Below, piece by piece: positions 7,360-17,300 of a DNA stretch of 64,000 bases. The position numbers and the translations under genes were made by a program. The notes beneath the pieces are model-generated. The model saw only the letters and a program-made list of their open reading frames with translations. It had not been told where the DNA came from and did not search any database. This DNA comes from JBBDRW01 sp040905265 (GTDB lineage Bacteria; Bacteroidota; Rhodothermia; Balneolales; Balneolaceae), in assembly GCA_040905265.1 (NCBI GenBank), contig JBBDRW010000157.1, positions 20,575 to 84,574 on the forward strand, in the 5' to 3' direction. Position 1 is the stretch's first letter; each line of letters starts with the position of its first letter.

Positions 7360-8655
7360 ATGAGCTTTATTGATCAGGTAACCGGACGAGAAGTCATCGA
7401 TTCACGTGGAAATCCAACGGTAGAGGTAGATATTATCCTGACAGACGGAGTTATGGGCCGGGCGTCGGTACCGTCCGGAGCTTCTACGGGTGAACATGAA
7501 GCGGTAGAGCTTCGGGATGGGGACTCATCCAGATATATGGGAAAAGGGGTTACCAAGGCGGTAGAGAATGTGAATAGCATCATTGCAGAGAAAATCAAGG
7601 GTTTTCCGGTTATGATGCAGACGGATCTGGACGACCTTCTGATCGAGCTGGATGGAACGACAAACAAATCAAACCTGGGGGCCAATGCCATGTTGGGCGT
7701 CTCGATGGCTGCGGCAAAAGCGGCTGCCAACTCTATCGGCTTGCCGCTCTGGAGGTATGTAGGAGGTGTAAATGCCAAACTGATGCCTCTTCCGATGATG
7801 AATATCATCAATGGAGGGTCTCATGCCGATAACAATGTAGACCTGCAGGAGTTTATGGTGATGCCCGCCGGCGCATCCAGTTTTTCGGAAGCGGTACGGA
7901 TGGGGGCTGAAATTTTCCATAATCTGAAGAAAGTACTCGGAGCGAAAGGTTACAGCACCGCTGTCGGTGATGAAGGCGGATTTGCACCGAATCTGAAATC
8001 GAATGAAGAGGCGATCGAAGTGATCCTGAATGCAGTGGAAAATGCAGGTTATACACCGGGGGATGAGGTATTGATTGCACTGGATCCCGCTTCTTCAGAA
8101 TTCTATAACAGTGAAAAGAAGGTCTATGAGTTCCGCTGGAGCGACGGTTCCGTTCGGGATGCAGATGCGATGGTCGGGTTCTGGGCCGATTGGGTTGAGA
8201 AGTATCCGATCATCTCCATTGAAGACGGAATGTATGAGGATGACTGGGAAGGCTGGAAGAGACTGACAGATGTGATCGGAGATAAAGTCCAGTTGGTGGG
8301 GGATGATCTGTTTGTTACCAATACTACCCGGCTGGCGCGTGGCATACGGGAGGGGATCGGAAACTCAATACTGATCAAGGTAAATCAGATTGGAACCCTC
8401 ACGGAGACTCTTGATGCGATTGAGATGGCTCATAAAAATGGCTATTCCGCGGTTATATCCCACCGTTCCGGCGAGACGGAAGATACGACCATTGCAGATC
8501 TGGCTGTTGCTACCAATTCCGGACAGATCAAAACCGGTTCAATGAGCCGGACCGACAGAATTGCGAAATACAACCAGCTGCTCCGGATTGAAGAGGAACT
8601 GGGAGAGAATGCCCTCTTTCTGGGAGTGGATACGTTTGGATTCCGGGAGAGTTAA
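7360..8655 (+). CDS. eno: enolase
   Basis: 431 residues, standard enolase length. It interconverts 2-phosphoglycerate and phosphoenolpyruvate in glycolysis and gluconeogenesis. Clear signatures are the N-terminal VTGREVIDSRGNPTVEVDI, the ASTGEHEA loop near residue 40, GDEGGFAPN near residue 205, the metal-binding SIEDGM segment with further acidic ligands, the catalytic lysine in ILIKVNQIGTLTE near 340, and SHRSGETED near 367. All expected catalytic residues appear present. It is preceded by a 304-base gap with repeat remnants and followed, about 190 bases on, by recF on the same strand; the two need not share a transcript. Confidence 0.98.
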   Translation: MSFIDQVTGREVIDSRGNPTVEVDIILTDGVMGRASVPSGASTGEHEAVELRDGDSSRYMGKGVTKAVENVNSIIAEKIKGFPVMMQTDLDDLLIELDGTTNKSNLGANAMLGVSMAAAKAAANSIGLPLWRYVGGVNAKLMPLPMMNIINGGSHADNNVDLQEFMVMPAGASSFSEAVRMGAEIFHNLKKVLGAKGYSTAVGDEGGFAPNLKSNEEAIEVILNAVENAGYTPGDEVLIALDPASSEFYNSEKKVYEFRWSDGSVRDADAMVGFWADWVEKYPIISIEDGMYEDDWEGWKRLTDVIGDKVQLVGDDLFVTNTTRLARGIREGIGNSILIKVNQIGTLTETLDAIEMAHKNGYSAVISHRSGETEDTTIADLAVATNSGQIKTGSMSRTDRIAKYNQLLRIEEELGENALFLGVDTFGFRES

Positions 8656-8849
8656 CCCCTTTTTCGGTGAATGGACTCTTCTTTCGGAGGCCATTTATCA
8701 ACGTCTGTGCTATGCGGTGGAGTGGGGTCGTTTGTCGGCGTCCAGGCCCGGAGCAATCCGGCCGGAATATACTGGATGGCCCGGTCCCGGGAGTTTCGCT
8801 TCTCTTTTATCAGTCGGCCTCAAAACCATTATTGACAGGGTGCCTGACC

Positions 8850-9980
8850 ATGCGAAATCGACGACTGACTCTGCATAACTTCCGAAACCATTCGGAAACT
8901 TCCGTGGAGTGGGCGTCTCACCTTAATGTGATCACCGGCCCTAATGGTGCCGGAAAGACGAACCTGATCGATGCTGTTCACTACCTCTGCATGTCGCGGA
9001 GCTTTGTCTCGACCAGTGACCGGTATGTTGTTGGTGAAGAGGAGTCCGGTTTTCTGATCCGGGGTGACTTTGAAGGGGAGATTCGCAGCCGGTTTTCTGT
9101 CGCCTGTTCATACTCCCGGGGTGAAGGGAAACGAATATTTGTAAATGACAGCCCACTGGAGAAACATTCAGATCTGATCGGGATGGTCCCGGTCGTAGTG
9201 TTGAGCCCTGAAGACCGGAGATTGACGGCCGAGGGGCCGGCGGAGCGCAGAGCTTTTCTGGATGGATTCATCAGCCAGATCTCTATCTCTTATCTGAAGG
9301 ACCTGATCTCCTATCGGCGGGTACGGAAGCAGCGGAACAGGCTTTTGCAGGAGTACCACGGGCCTGAACGGGAGTTGCGGCTCTTGTTGGAGCCATGGGA
9401 CAGTCAGCTGGTGGAAGCCGGTTCCAGAATTGTGGCGACCCGAACCCTCGTATTGAACCGGTTCAGGGCCTATCTGGAGACTCAATACAGATCGTTCAGC
9501 GGTATGGAGCTGAAACCGGATCTTTCCTATCAGACGTTTTGTGAACCGGATGGCGACCCGGCTGTCGTGCAGGAGAAGTACCGCGAAAGTCTGGACCGGG
9601 AATTTGAGAAGGAGGTTGAGAGAGAGCAGACCCTGATCGGCCCTCACCGTGATGAAATTGTTTTTTATCTTGGAGGGATGGAACTGAGAAATTATGGTTC
9701 ACAGGGACAGCATCGTCTCTTCTCGGTTGCCTTGAAGCTGGCGCAGCTCTTTTACTATTCTGACGAGCTGGAGGATCTTCCGGTGATGCTTCTGGATGAT
9801 GTGTTTGGAAATCTGGACACTTCCAAGACAGATGTTCTGCTACAGACGTTACTGAATCATCCCGGCCAGTCGTTTGTGACGTCCGCAACAGAGGATTTAC
9901 TTCGTGGCCTGAATCTTGCAAGCAGCCTGGAGAACCGGCACTTTCGGGTTCTGAATGGAAATGTTGACTTGATACACTGA
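8850..9980 (+). CDS. recF: DNA replication and repair protein RecF
   Basis: 376 residues from the ATG at 8850, chosen because the product then begins MRNRRLTLHNFRNHSET, the usual RecF N-terminus; an in-frame ATG at 8667 would add 61 residues with no family resemblance. RecF is an SMC-like ATPase that helps load RecA at single-strand gaps. Walker A GPNGAGKTN is at about 30-38, the ABC-type signature SQGQHRLFSVALK near 290, and Walker B PVMLLDDVFGNLD near 310. The region with LSPEDRRLTAEGPAERRAFLD is also diagnostic. The DUF721 gene begins two bases after the stop, a frequent pairing in this part of the bacterial tree. Confidence 0.95.
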   Translation: MRNRRLTLHNFRNHSETSVEWASHLNVITGPNGAGKTNLIDAVHYLCMSRSFVSTSDRYVVGEEESGFLIRGDFEGEIRSRFSVACSYSRGEGKRIFVNDSPLEKHSDLIGMVPVVVLSPEDRRLTAEGPAERRAFLDGFISQISISYLKDLISYRRVRKQRNRLLQEYHGPERELRLLLEPWDSQLVEAGSRIVATRTLVLNRFRAYLETQYRSFSGMELKPDLSYQTFCEPDGDPAVVQEKYRESLDREFEKEVEREQTLIGPHRDEIVFYLGGMELRNYGSQGQHRLFSVALKLAQLFYYSDELEDLPVMLLDDVFGNLDTSKTDVLLQTLLNHPGQSFVTSATEDLLRGLNLASSLENRHFRVLNGNVDLIH

Positions 9981-9982
9981 GT

Positions 9983-10279
9983 ATGGCAGGTACAAACAAA
10001 CCTCAAAGCCTCGATCAGCTTCTGAAACAGTACATGAAGAGGATGCCGCAACGCAGCGAGATGAAACGGGGAATGGTTCTCCATTTCTGGCCGGAGATTG
10101 TGGGCAACCGGGTGGCCCGAGCGACGAAGGACCTTTATTTTGATAACGATCGGCTCATCTGTGTTGTTCAGAGTGAAGCCTGGCGTCACGAATTGCATAT
10201 GAACCGTTACTCAATCATGAAGCAACTGAATGGGAAAGTGGGAGAAGGAGTTGTAAAAGAGATTGTGGTACGGAGCTGA
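9983..10279 (+). CDS. DUF721 / DciA-like protein
   Basis: 98 residues matching the DUF721 pattern: HFWPEIVGNRVARATKDLYF (about 35-54) followed by DNDRLICVVQSEAWRHELHM, a beta-beta-helix that resembles a KH-like nucleic-acid-binding fold. In other bacteria DUF721 proteins (DciA) help load the replicative helicase DnaB. That role here is inferred from family, not shown by the sequence. The start is two bases after the recF stop, so the genes are almost certainly co-translated; the ybbR-like gene follows 23 bases later. Confidence 0.8.
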   Translation: MAGTNKPQSLDQLLKQYMKRMPQRSEMKRGMVLHFWPEIVGNRVARATKDLYFDNDRLICVVQSEAWRHELHMNRYSIMKQLNGKVGEGVVKEIVVRS

Positions 10280-10302
10280 GACGATCTGTATATTGACGAA
10301 TT

Positions 10303-11304
10303 ATGTGGAATAAATGGAAAGAGATACTGTTTTCCGGGAAGGAGGTGGCTTCGGCCCCCGAGGATGATGGTATGTCCAGTTATTTGACCAGAGAGAAGAT
10401 ACTTGTCTTTGGTATCTCCTTTATCCTTGCTTTCTGTCTCTGGTTTATCGTCAATCTGAGCCGTGATTTCACCATCTCCATCAACCTTCCCATTGAGATC
10501 AGCAACTTACCGGAAGATCGCGCGCTTGTCGGAGAATTTCCGGAGTATGTATCTGTCGGAGTAACCGGAGAAGGCTGGACATTGATCTCGCTCTATAACA
10601 ATCCACCCCGGGTTATGCTGGATGTTTCACAGGAGCAGATACAACTGTTTGAACGGGTGCAGCAGCAGATGAGCAGCTCTTCAGGAATCAGTGTGACCCA
10701 GGTTGAACCCGCCACCCTGCAACTTCAACTGGAGGAGAAGGTCACGAAACGGGTACCGGTAGTTGCGCGTACTACAATCAATTTACGGGATCAGTACGGA
10801 TTGATCAGGGATGCAGTACTGGTACCGGATAGTGTTGATTTGTCCGGAGCCGCCTCCGTGCTCACTTCCGTTGATTCCGTATTGACGAGTGAAATGACTC
10901 TGGACGGTACCAGGGGAGAGCAGGAGATTCAGCTTGAGCTTGAAGACCCTGGCCAGGGGATTACCCTTGAACCCGCTTCCGTTCTATATCGATATGAGGT
11001 TGCAGAATTTACGGAAGCGGAGGTACGGGTACCTGTCCGAATCCGGAACCTTCCACCGGGCCGGGCCGTTACCTACAATCCTTCGACCATAACGGTTCGG
11101 TATGATGTGCCAATTGATCAGTACAGCGAAGTGATGAACATCCGGCCGTTTCAGGCATATGTTGATTATGAAACGATCGAAGCAGACACCACCGGACTGA
11201 TCATTCCGCACATAGAGAAAATTACGGAGGAGTATCAAGTCCGGCTGCGCAGTTTCCAACCGAGGACTGTATCCTATTTCAACGTTCTGGAAGATCAGGA
11301 GTAG
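10303..11304 (+). CDS. YbbR-domain membrane protein (CdaR-like)
   Basis: 333 residues. A short cytoplasmic N-terminus is followed by one transmembrane helix (about residues 30-48, EKILVFGISFILAFCLWFIV) and then a long extracytoplasmic region of several beta-rich repeats of YbbR type (motifs such as VSVGVTGEGWTLISL, VPVVARTTINLRDQYGLI, VRVPVRIRNLPPGRAVTYNP). In Firmicutes YbbR/CdaR regulates the c-di-AMP cyclase CdaA. No cdaA is in this window, so that link is only a family inference. Third gene of recF-DUF721-ybbR. Its last 26 bases overlap the 3' end of ispH on the opposite strand. Confidence 0.8.
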   Translation: MWNKWKEILFSGKEVASAPEDDGMSSYLTREKILVFGISFILAFCLWFIVNLSRDFTISINLPIEISNLPEDRALVGEFPEYVSVGVTGEGWTLISLYNNPPRVMLDVSQEQIQLFERVQQQMSSSSGISVTQVEPATLQLQLEEKVTKRVPVVARTTINLRDQYGLIRDAVLVPDSVDLSGAASVLTSVDSVLTSEMTLDGTRGEQEIQLELEDPGQGITLEPASVLYRYEVAEFTEAEVRVPVRIRNLPPGRAVTYNPSTITVRYDVPIDQYSEVMNIRPFQAYVDYETIEADTTGLIIPHIEKITEEYQVRLRSFQPRTVSYFNVLEDQE

Positions 11305-12544
11305 TCTGCTGCTTCTCCTGAAACGGTTTCAGGACCGATTCAACAGGCAGTGCTTCAGGGAACCACGAGTGGATGTTTAACAGGACTTCATCTACCAGAA
11401 TGTCGGGGCAGGAGGCTCCGGATGTGAGTGCGACCGTAACCGGTTTTTGATCCGCCGGCAGCCAGTTCCCGGTTGTCTCTATCTCCTTCTTCCATTGGTT
11501 GAAATGCTGAATCCGGCGTGGTCCCTCTATCTCACCGGCATCCCGCACATGGTACGTCGGGCACTCTTTTTCGAGTATTTCGACAAGGTGCATGGTATTG
11601 GAGGAGTTGTATCCTCCCACCACAACAGCGAGATCCGGTTCTGCCTCTGCGAGCGCATATGTGGCCGACTGGTTTTCATTGGTGGCATAACAGAGTGTAT
11701 CCGAGGTGTCTGCGAAATGTCCGTCAGCCTCTCCGGATTCGTACCGCTGAGCAGCAGCCTCTTTCAAAATATTCATCACTTCCCTGGTTTCAGAAGCGAG
11801 CATTGTGGTCTGATTAATGACACCAAAATGTTCGAGATGCACCAGAGGATCGAATCCCTCCGTACTCTTGTGGCCGAACCAGCTTTGAAACTCTTCCGGC
11901 GCCCTCTCTCCGGTCATAATACCTGCCAGAATTTTCGCCTCATCAGGGTTTAATACAACGACTGCATGTGAATGGGCCGCACTGTGAGAAAAGGTTGCCC
12001 GTGTCTCTTCATGCTGATGTTTTCCGTGTATGACCAGGCTATACCCTTTCTCTCCAAGCTGATTGCCCCGGTTCCATACTTTTTCTACGAATGGGCAGGT
12101 TGTGTTGAATTCATACGGATCGATCCCCTGTTTTTGTAACCGTTTCTGTATCTCAAGTGTTGTGCCGAATGCAGGTACAATCACGATATCACTGCTGTCA
12201 AGAGACTCGATCGGTATCCGCTCGGTTCCATCCGTTTGAAACAGGAACTTCACCCCGCGATTTTGAAGATCTTCGTTGACGGTAGGGTTGTGAATCATTT
12301 CGCTCAGGAGATAGATATCCTTATCCGGGTGTTCACGGATCGTTTTATAGGCTATATCAATCGCATTTTCCACACCGTAGCAAAACCCGAAATGGCGGGG
12401 GATGAGAAACCGTACCGGCCCGAAGTCGAGCAGTGTGGGCGAGAGATCCTTCTTTCTCGGATCGGTCACCTTGTTTGCCTCTTTCACCAGCCGGATGACT
12501 GGAGAGTGATACATCTCGGGAATATCAAACGTCTTTCGTGCCAT
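11279..12544 (-). CDS. ispH: 4-hydroxy-3-methylbut-2-enyl diphosphate reductase (long form)
   Basis: 421 residues from the ATG at 12544 (MARKTFDIPEMYHSP). IspH (LytB) is an iron-sulfur enzyme that makes IPP and DMAPP in the last step of the MEP isoprenoid pathway. The three cluster cysteines are visible at about C55 (FGFCYGVENA), C150 (NTTCPFVEKVW) and C379 (SGASCPDILVDEVL), with HGKHQHEETRATFSH between them. Length and inserts match the longer cyanobacterial/Bacteroidota-type form rather than the roughly 310-residue E. coli form. The frame is open 56 codons further upstream to an ATG at 12712, but that stretch shows no family resemblance. The 3' end overlaps the convergent ybbR gene by 26 bases. 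Confidence 0.93.
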   Translation of the reverse strand: MARKTFDIPEMYHSPVIRLVKEANKVTDPRKKDLSPTLLDFGPVRFLIPRHFGFCYGVENAIDIAYKTIREHPDKDIYLLSEMIHNPTVNEDLQNRGVKFLFQTDGTERIPIESLDSSDIVIVPAFGTTLEIQKRLQKQGIDPYEFNTTCPFVEKVWNRGNQLGEKGYSLVIHGKHQHEETRATFSHSAAHSHAVVVLNPDEAKILAGIMTGERAPEEFQSWFGHKSTEGFDPLVHLEHFGVINQTTMLASETREVMNILKEAAAQRYESGEADGHFADTSDTLCYATNENQSATYALAEAEPDLAVVVGGYNSSNTMHLVEILEKECPTYHVRDAGEIEGPRRIQHFNQWKKEIETTGNWLPADQKPVTVALTSGASCPDILVDEVLLNIHSWFPEALPVESVLKPFQEKQQTTPDLPER

Positions 12545-12925
12545 GGTACGGGTCTGATTTTCAAAGCCACCGTTCAGTGGATGGTAGCCGGTTGAAATAT
12601 ACGAATTTCCAGACGGAATCATGGATCGCATGGTCGACACGATACCAGTGTCGTGAGTCCTCTTGTTGAACGAAACGTCTGGACAGGTGTTGCAGTATAC
12701 ACTCCTGGACAAACTGCTATGGTTTCCCGCATATTCTCCGTATCTTACGTGCCGTTCAAAGAAGAGTACCCTTCCTTTTTGGTTTGTCTTTATCGATCGT
12801 TGAGCCGCAGGTTAATAACACTTGCAAGAGAGAACGCCAGAGGATATCTGAACAGAGCAGGAGATAACAAATCTGATTCACAGCGTTCCCTGCAAAAAAT
12901 TAACCGTTAAAGACAGTAGACTATT
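12545..12925. other. intergenic region between divergent ispH and DEAD-box helicase genes
   Basis: 381 bases that must contain the promoters of both divergent genes. The ispH side could in principle encode an N-terminal extension of 56 residues (to 12712), but this is not conserved-looking. The helicase side is purine- and A-rich just before the start (12890-12925), which may be a leader; RNA helicases of this type are often cold-regulated through their leaders, though I see no specific cold-box motif. No repeat, RNA gene or terminator hairpin is visible. Confidence 0.4.
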
Positions 12926-14377
12926 ATGAGCATCAGTTCCTTTGAGGACCTAGGCATCCGAACAGAAATCCTGGACTCTATACGAGATATGGGTTTTGAA
13001 GCGCCAACCCGTATACAGAGTACAGCTATTCCGAAAATACTTGAAGGCCGGGATATCGCCGGCCAGGCACAGACCGGAACCGGAAAGACAGCAGCATTTG
13101 CAATTCCGGTTCTGAACAAGATTGATACAGCTTCCGGAGATGTGCAGGCACTGATTCTCTGTCCGACCCGCGAACTGGCTGTCCAGGTTACCGGTGAGTT
13201 TATTAAGCTCTCCAGCCATATGGAGGGTGTTCACATCACTCCGGTCTATGGCGGACAACCGATCCAGAGACAGATCAAACAACTGAAACAGGGAACCCAG
13301 GTCGTAGCCGGTACTCCCGGACGAGTCATTGACCACCTGAAACGGGGGACACTGAATCTGGATAATCTGAAAATGGTTGTTCTGGATGAAGCGGACGAGA
13401 TGTTGAATATGGGATTCCGCGACGACATCGAGACAATTCTCGGCTTTGCCAAATCCGGAGAGAAGAGGCAGATTGTGATGTTTTCGGCGACAATTTCCTC
13501 ACAGATCAAGAAAATTATGGGGAAGTGGTTTCACAATCCTGAGATGATCCGTATTGAGGGAGAAGCAGCCACGGCCGACGGAGTCGAGCAGTATCTTCTG
13601 GAAGTTCGGGATTCACTCCGAACAGAAGCGATCTGCAGGCTGATGGATATCAATGACTATAAGATGGCATTGATCTTCTGTAATACGAAAAGGAAGTGTG
13701 ACAGCCTTGTCGGCGAGATGCAGTCTCGCGGATACTCCAGCGATGTACTTCACGGGGATTTGAATCAGAATCTTCGGAACAAAGTGATGGACAAGTTCAG
13801 GCGAGGCCAGGTGGATGTCCTGATTGCAACGGATGTGGCGGCCAGAGGGCTGGATGTGGACGATATCGACGTTGTTTTCAACTATGACATCCCTCAGGAC
13901 CCTGAGTATTATGTCCACAGGATTGGCCGGACGGGACGTGCCGGCAGAAATGGGGCCGCTTATACATTTTCAGCAGGACGGAAGAAGAGCAGTATTCGCT
14001 ATATTGAGAAACAGATCAAGACGAAACTGAAAGTGATACCGATGCCATCGGCTCAGGAGGTGCAAAAGTCCCGGATCGACGCGATCGGCGTGGAGATGAT
14101 AGAGACGCTTCAGAAAGGCGGGCTTCGACCGTTTATTGAACAGATTGAATCCCTGATTTCTGATCAATACACTCCGGTGGAAGCTGCAGCAGCACTTCTG
14201 AAAATGCGGCCGGATTCGCAGCTTGAAGCACCAGGTGAATCGAATCACTCATCTTCAGGGTCTCCATTCAATGGAAAGAAACAGAAGCGAAGAAGTGTAC
14301 AGAAAGACCGCACGAAAGAGCCGTTTTACAAAGAGTTCAAACGGGGCGGCCGAAAGAATTCAAGAAAGAGAAGATAG
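12926..14377 (+). CDS. DEAD-box ATP-dependent RNA helicase
   Basis: 483 residues. Both RecA-like domains are complete: Q-motif region SFEDLGIRTEIL followed by PTRIQ, motif I AQTGTGKTAA (about 48-57), PTRELA, motif II DEAD near 155, SAT motif III near 187, and HRIGRTGRAGR motif VI near 332. The rest (about 375-440) fits a DbpA/CsdA-like RNA-binding region, followed by a lysine/arginine-rich disordered tail (KKQKRRSVQKDRTK and on). It probably unwinds structured RNA during ribosome assembly or mRNA decay. The family (DeaD/CshA-like) is clear; the exact orthologue is not. It ends 21 bases before the convergent smc stop. Confidence 0.92.
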   Translation: MSISSFEDLGIRTEILDSIRDMGFEAPTRIQSTAIPKILEGRDIAGQAQTGTGKTAAFAIPVLNKIDTASGDVQALILCPTRELAVQVTGEFIKLSSHMEGVHITPVYGGQPIQRQIKQLKQGTQVVAGTPGRVIDHLKRGTLNLDNLKMVVLDEADEMLNMGFRDDIETILGFAKSGEKRQIVMFSATISSQIKKIMGKWFHNPEMIRIEGEAATADGVEQYLLEVRDSLRTEAICRLMDINDYKMALIFCNTKRKCDSLVGEMQSRGYSSDVLHGDLNQNLRNKVMDKFRRGQVDVLIATDVAARGLDVDDIDVVFNYDIPQDPEYYVHRIGRTGRAGRNGAAYTFSAGRKKSSIRYIEKQIKTKLKVIPMPSAQEVQKSRIDAIGVEMIETLQKGGLRPFIEQIESLISDQYTPVEAAAALLKMRPDSQLEAPGESNHSSSGSPFNGKKQKRRSVQKDRTKEPFYKEFKRGGRKNSRKRR

Positions 14378-14398
14378 CGGGTTGGGCACCACGGTTGC

Positions 14399-17300
14399 TT
14401 ACGCACCGGCCTCCCGGGTATCATCGAGCCGTACTCCGACCAGCCGGCTGACTCCGGTTTCGGGCATCGTTACGCCGTACATCATCTCCGCCTTGGACAT
14501 GGTTTTCTTGTTGTGTGTGATGATGATGAATTGCGTCTCCTTGCTGAATTTTCGAATCATGGAGGCAAATCGTTCAATATTGGCGTCGTCAAGCGGCGCG
14601 TCCACTTCGTCCAGGACACAGAAGGGGGAGGGTTTCACCAGGTAGATCGCAAAGAGCAGTGCAATTGCAGTCAGCGTCTTTTCACCACCCGAGAGTTGAT
14701 TGATCCCGGAAGGGCGTTTCCCCCGTGGGTTTGCCTTGATTTCGATTTTTGCTTCCAGGGGATCTTCCGCCTCTTCATCGATGATCAGGTCACAATAGTC
14801 ATCCTCTTCGAACAGTGAGTTAAAGACCGTTTTGAAATTCTCACGGATCTTCACAAACGTCTCATTAAAGCGGCTGTTAGCCGTCTCATTAATCTCGTGA
14901 ATAGTTTCACGAAGCTGGCTCTCCGCCTCCTCCAGATCCCCCATCTGCTCTTCCAGAAAATCGAGACGCTCTTTCTCCTCCTTAAACTCATCAATCGCCA
15001 GGGGGTTCACATCTCCGATCTGGTTCAGTTTTTGCCGAAGGGATGTGATTCTCTCTCTGGCAGCGTCCGGCTCCATCTCTTCAGGCAGAGTCTCTTCTAC
15101 CTGCTTCATCAGGATTCCATAGGTCTCCCAAATATGGTCCGAAAGCTTTTGGGCCTGTAACTCAAATTTTTCTTTTGCCATGGTGAGGTGGTGAACGAGT
15201 TCGAGGTTCACCTCTTTACGCCGCCTCAGTTCCTTTAACTCCTTTTCCAACTCATGTATGGTTCCTCTCTGCGTGCTGCACGCCTCTTCCACACGTTTGG
15301 CCAGCTGCTCGGCGCCGGTTTTCTCCTCTTTTTTTTCGGCTAACCGATCCTCAATCTCCCCGATCTGTTTCTTATACTCCTCAATCCGCTTCCGGCTCTG
15401 TCCGGAGAGTTCTTCGCGGGATTCAAGCCGTTCTGTAATACTTGAGATTCCTGACTCCGCTCTCTTGACATCGCGTTCCAGGTTGTCAGCCTTGTTGCGG
15501 ACATCCTGATGCTGCAATTGAGCTGAATTGAACCGGTTCTGTGCAATGGTACGTTCCTCTTCAAGGTTCTGGAGCGCCTCTTTCTTTACGCTCTGCTGCT
15601 GTTCCAGATCGTCGATTTCCTGCCGAAGCTTTGACTGTTCCGGGGAGAGGGTTTTTAACTCTTCACGAGCTGTATCTTCACTGGCTGCAAGTGATGACCG
15701 GCGGTTTTTTAAATCTTCAATATTCTTCTGATAAACCTGAATACCGGACTGGATTCTGCTCTGTTGTTGCTCCCATTTTCGCAGCTCTTGTTCCGTTTCC
15801 CGATACTGTAATCGGAGCGATTCCAGATCCAGAGCGTTTCGTTGAGCCTCCAGTTTTTCGAGTTGCTTCTGCTTTAGTTCCAGCTCTTTCCGGCGGTTGC
15901 CAAGCTCGGATTCAAGTTTGTCCAGCTTGTCCTTCAGTCCGAGGTGGACACCGGCCTGGTTGTTTTTGCTCCCGCTTCGGAGGAACTTGTGAGCGGTAAT
16001 CAGCTCACCATCTTTGGTGACTGCGGCGCTGCCCCGGTCCTGTAGAAGCCTGCGGGCCTGAAATACATCTTCAGTGAGCAGGGTTGACCCGAGAAGAAGT
16101 TCAGCAAGCGGCCGGCAGGAGGGTTCGGTCTCGACAACGCTGAGAATGGAGTGTTTTTCACTCTCATAGCTCTCTTTGAGCTCGTTCAGGGGGATAAACG
16201 TAGCACGTCCCTGCTCATGTCTCTTCAACAGTTCTGAAGCTCGTACAGCCTCTTCAAGATTGGTCACGACCACGTAGTTGAGAGCGTCGCCAAGTGCGGC
16301 CTCAAGTGCGGGAGCATGCTCTTCGTCCGTATGAAAGAGATTCCCGACGATCTCCAGTTTTTCAAACGAGTCGTGATGATGTTCGATCAGGTATGCAACG
16401 CTTGATGGAAACAGATCCTTCGACTGTGCAAGCTCCTGCAGGAAGCGGATCTCGGACTGCTGGGAGTCGATGCTGCTTTTGATATCACGCAGCTCTTCCT
16501 GAATCTCTTCCCGCCGGGATTCCAGCTCGCTTTTTTTAGCAGAGGCATCGGCGAGCCGTTCTTCTTTCTCATCCCGTCTCTTTTTTACCTCTTCAAGAGC
16601 CTTCTCTGTCTCGGCCAGCTCCTTCTCCTGAACCCCGATCCGCTCTTCCAGGTCGGAAATGTCTCCCGCTATTCTGGAGAGGTCATCTTCTGTATTTTCG
16701 AGACGGGATTCGAGGCGTACCCGTTCCGTCTGCAGGTTTCCGAGTTTCGTTGCCAGGTCTCCCGACTGAATTTCCAGTTCATAGAGCTGGTGCCGCTCTC
16801 TGGTATACTGCTGCTGTACTTCTGTATAGCGCTCTTTTGACTCTTTCAGGGACGTTTCTGACGTTTCTATCTCTTTGCTGAACGCATCCAGCTTTTTGAT
16901 ACTGTTATCCCTGAGTTCTTTCAGATCGCCGAGGTCACTGCTGCTCTGGCGAATGTCCTCTTCGTACTGACGGATAACATTTTTTTCATTTTCAATCTTC
17001 TCCCGGGTGATCCGTAGTGTCGTCTCCATCTCTCGAATGGAGGAGAGTACCTGATCGAGCAGTCGCCGGGCTTCGGCCTGCTCCCTTTCTTTCTCCTGGA
17101 GTTGTGAACGGGCATGCCCGTCCTTCTCTTCCAGCTCTTCAAGGTTAGAAAGTATCTCACGTTTCTCTTTCTCTGCATTGGCGATTCGCTCCTGCAGAGG
17201 GTCCAGCTCGTTACGGATTTTGTCAAATTCGTGTTTGTGCCACGCTTTGTCCAGGCTCTCGAGTTCCGTCCGCAGGGATTTTGCCCTGGAGGCTTTTTCA

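Noticed and set aside
8667..8849. An in-frame upstream ATG that would lengthen RecF by 61 residues
   Set aside because: The extra residues lack family resemblance and the ATG at 8850 gives the expected RecF N-terminus.
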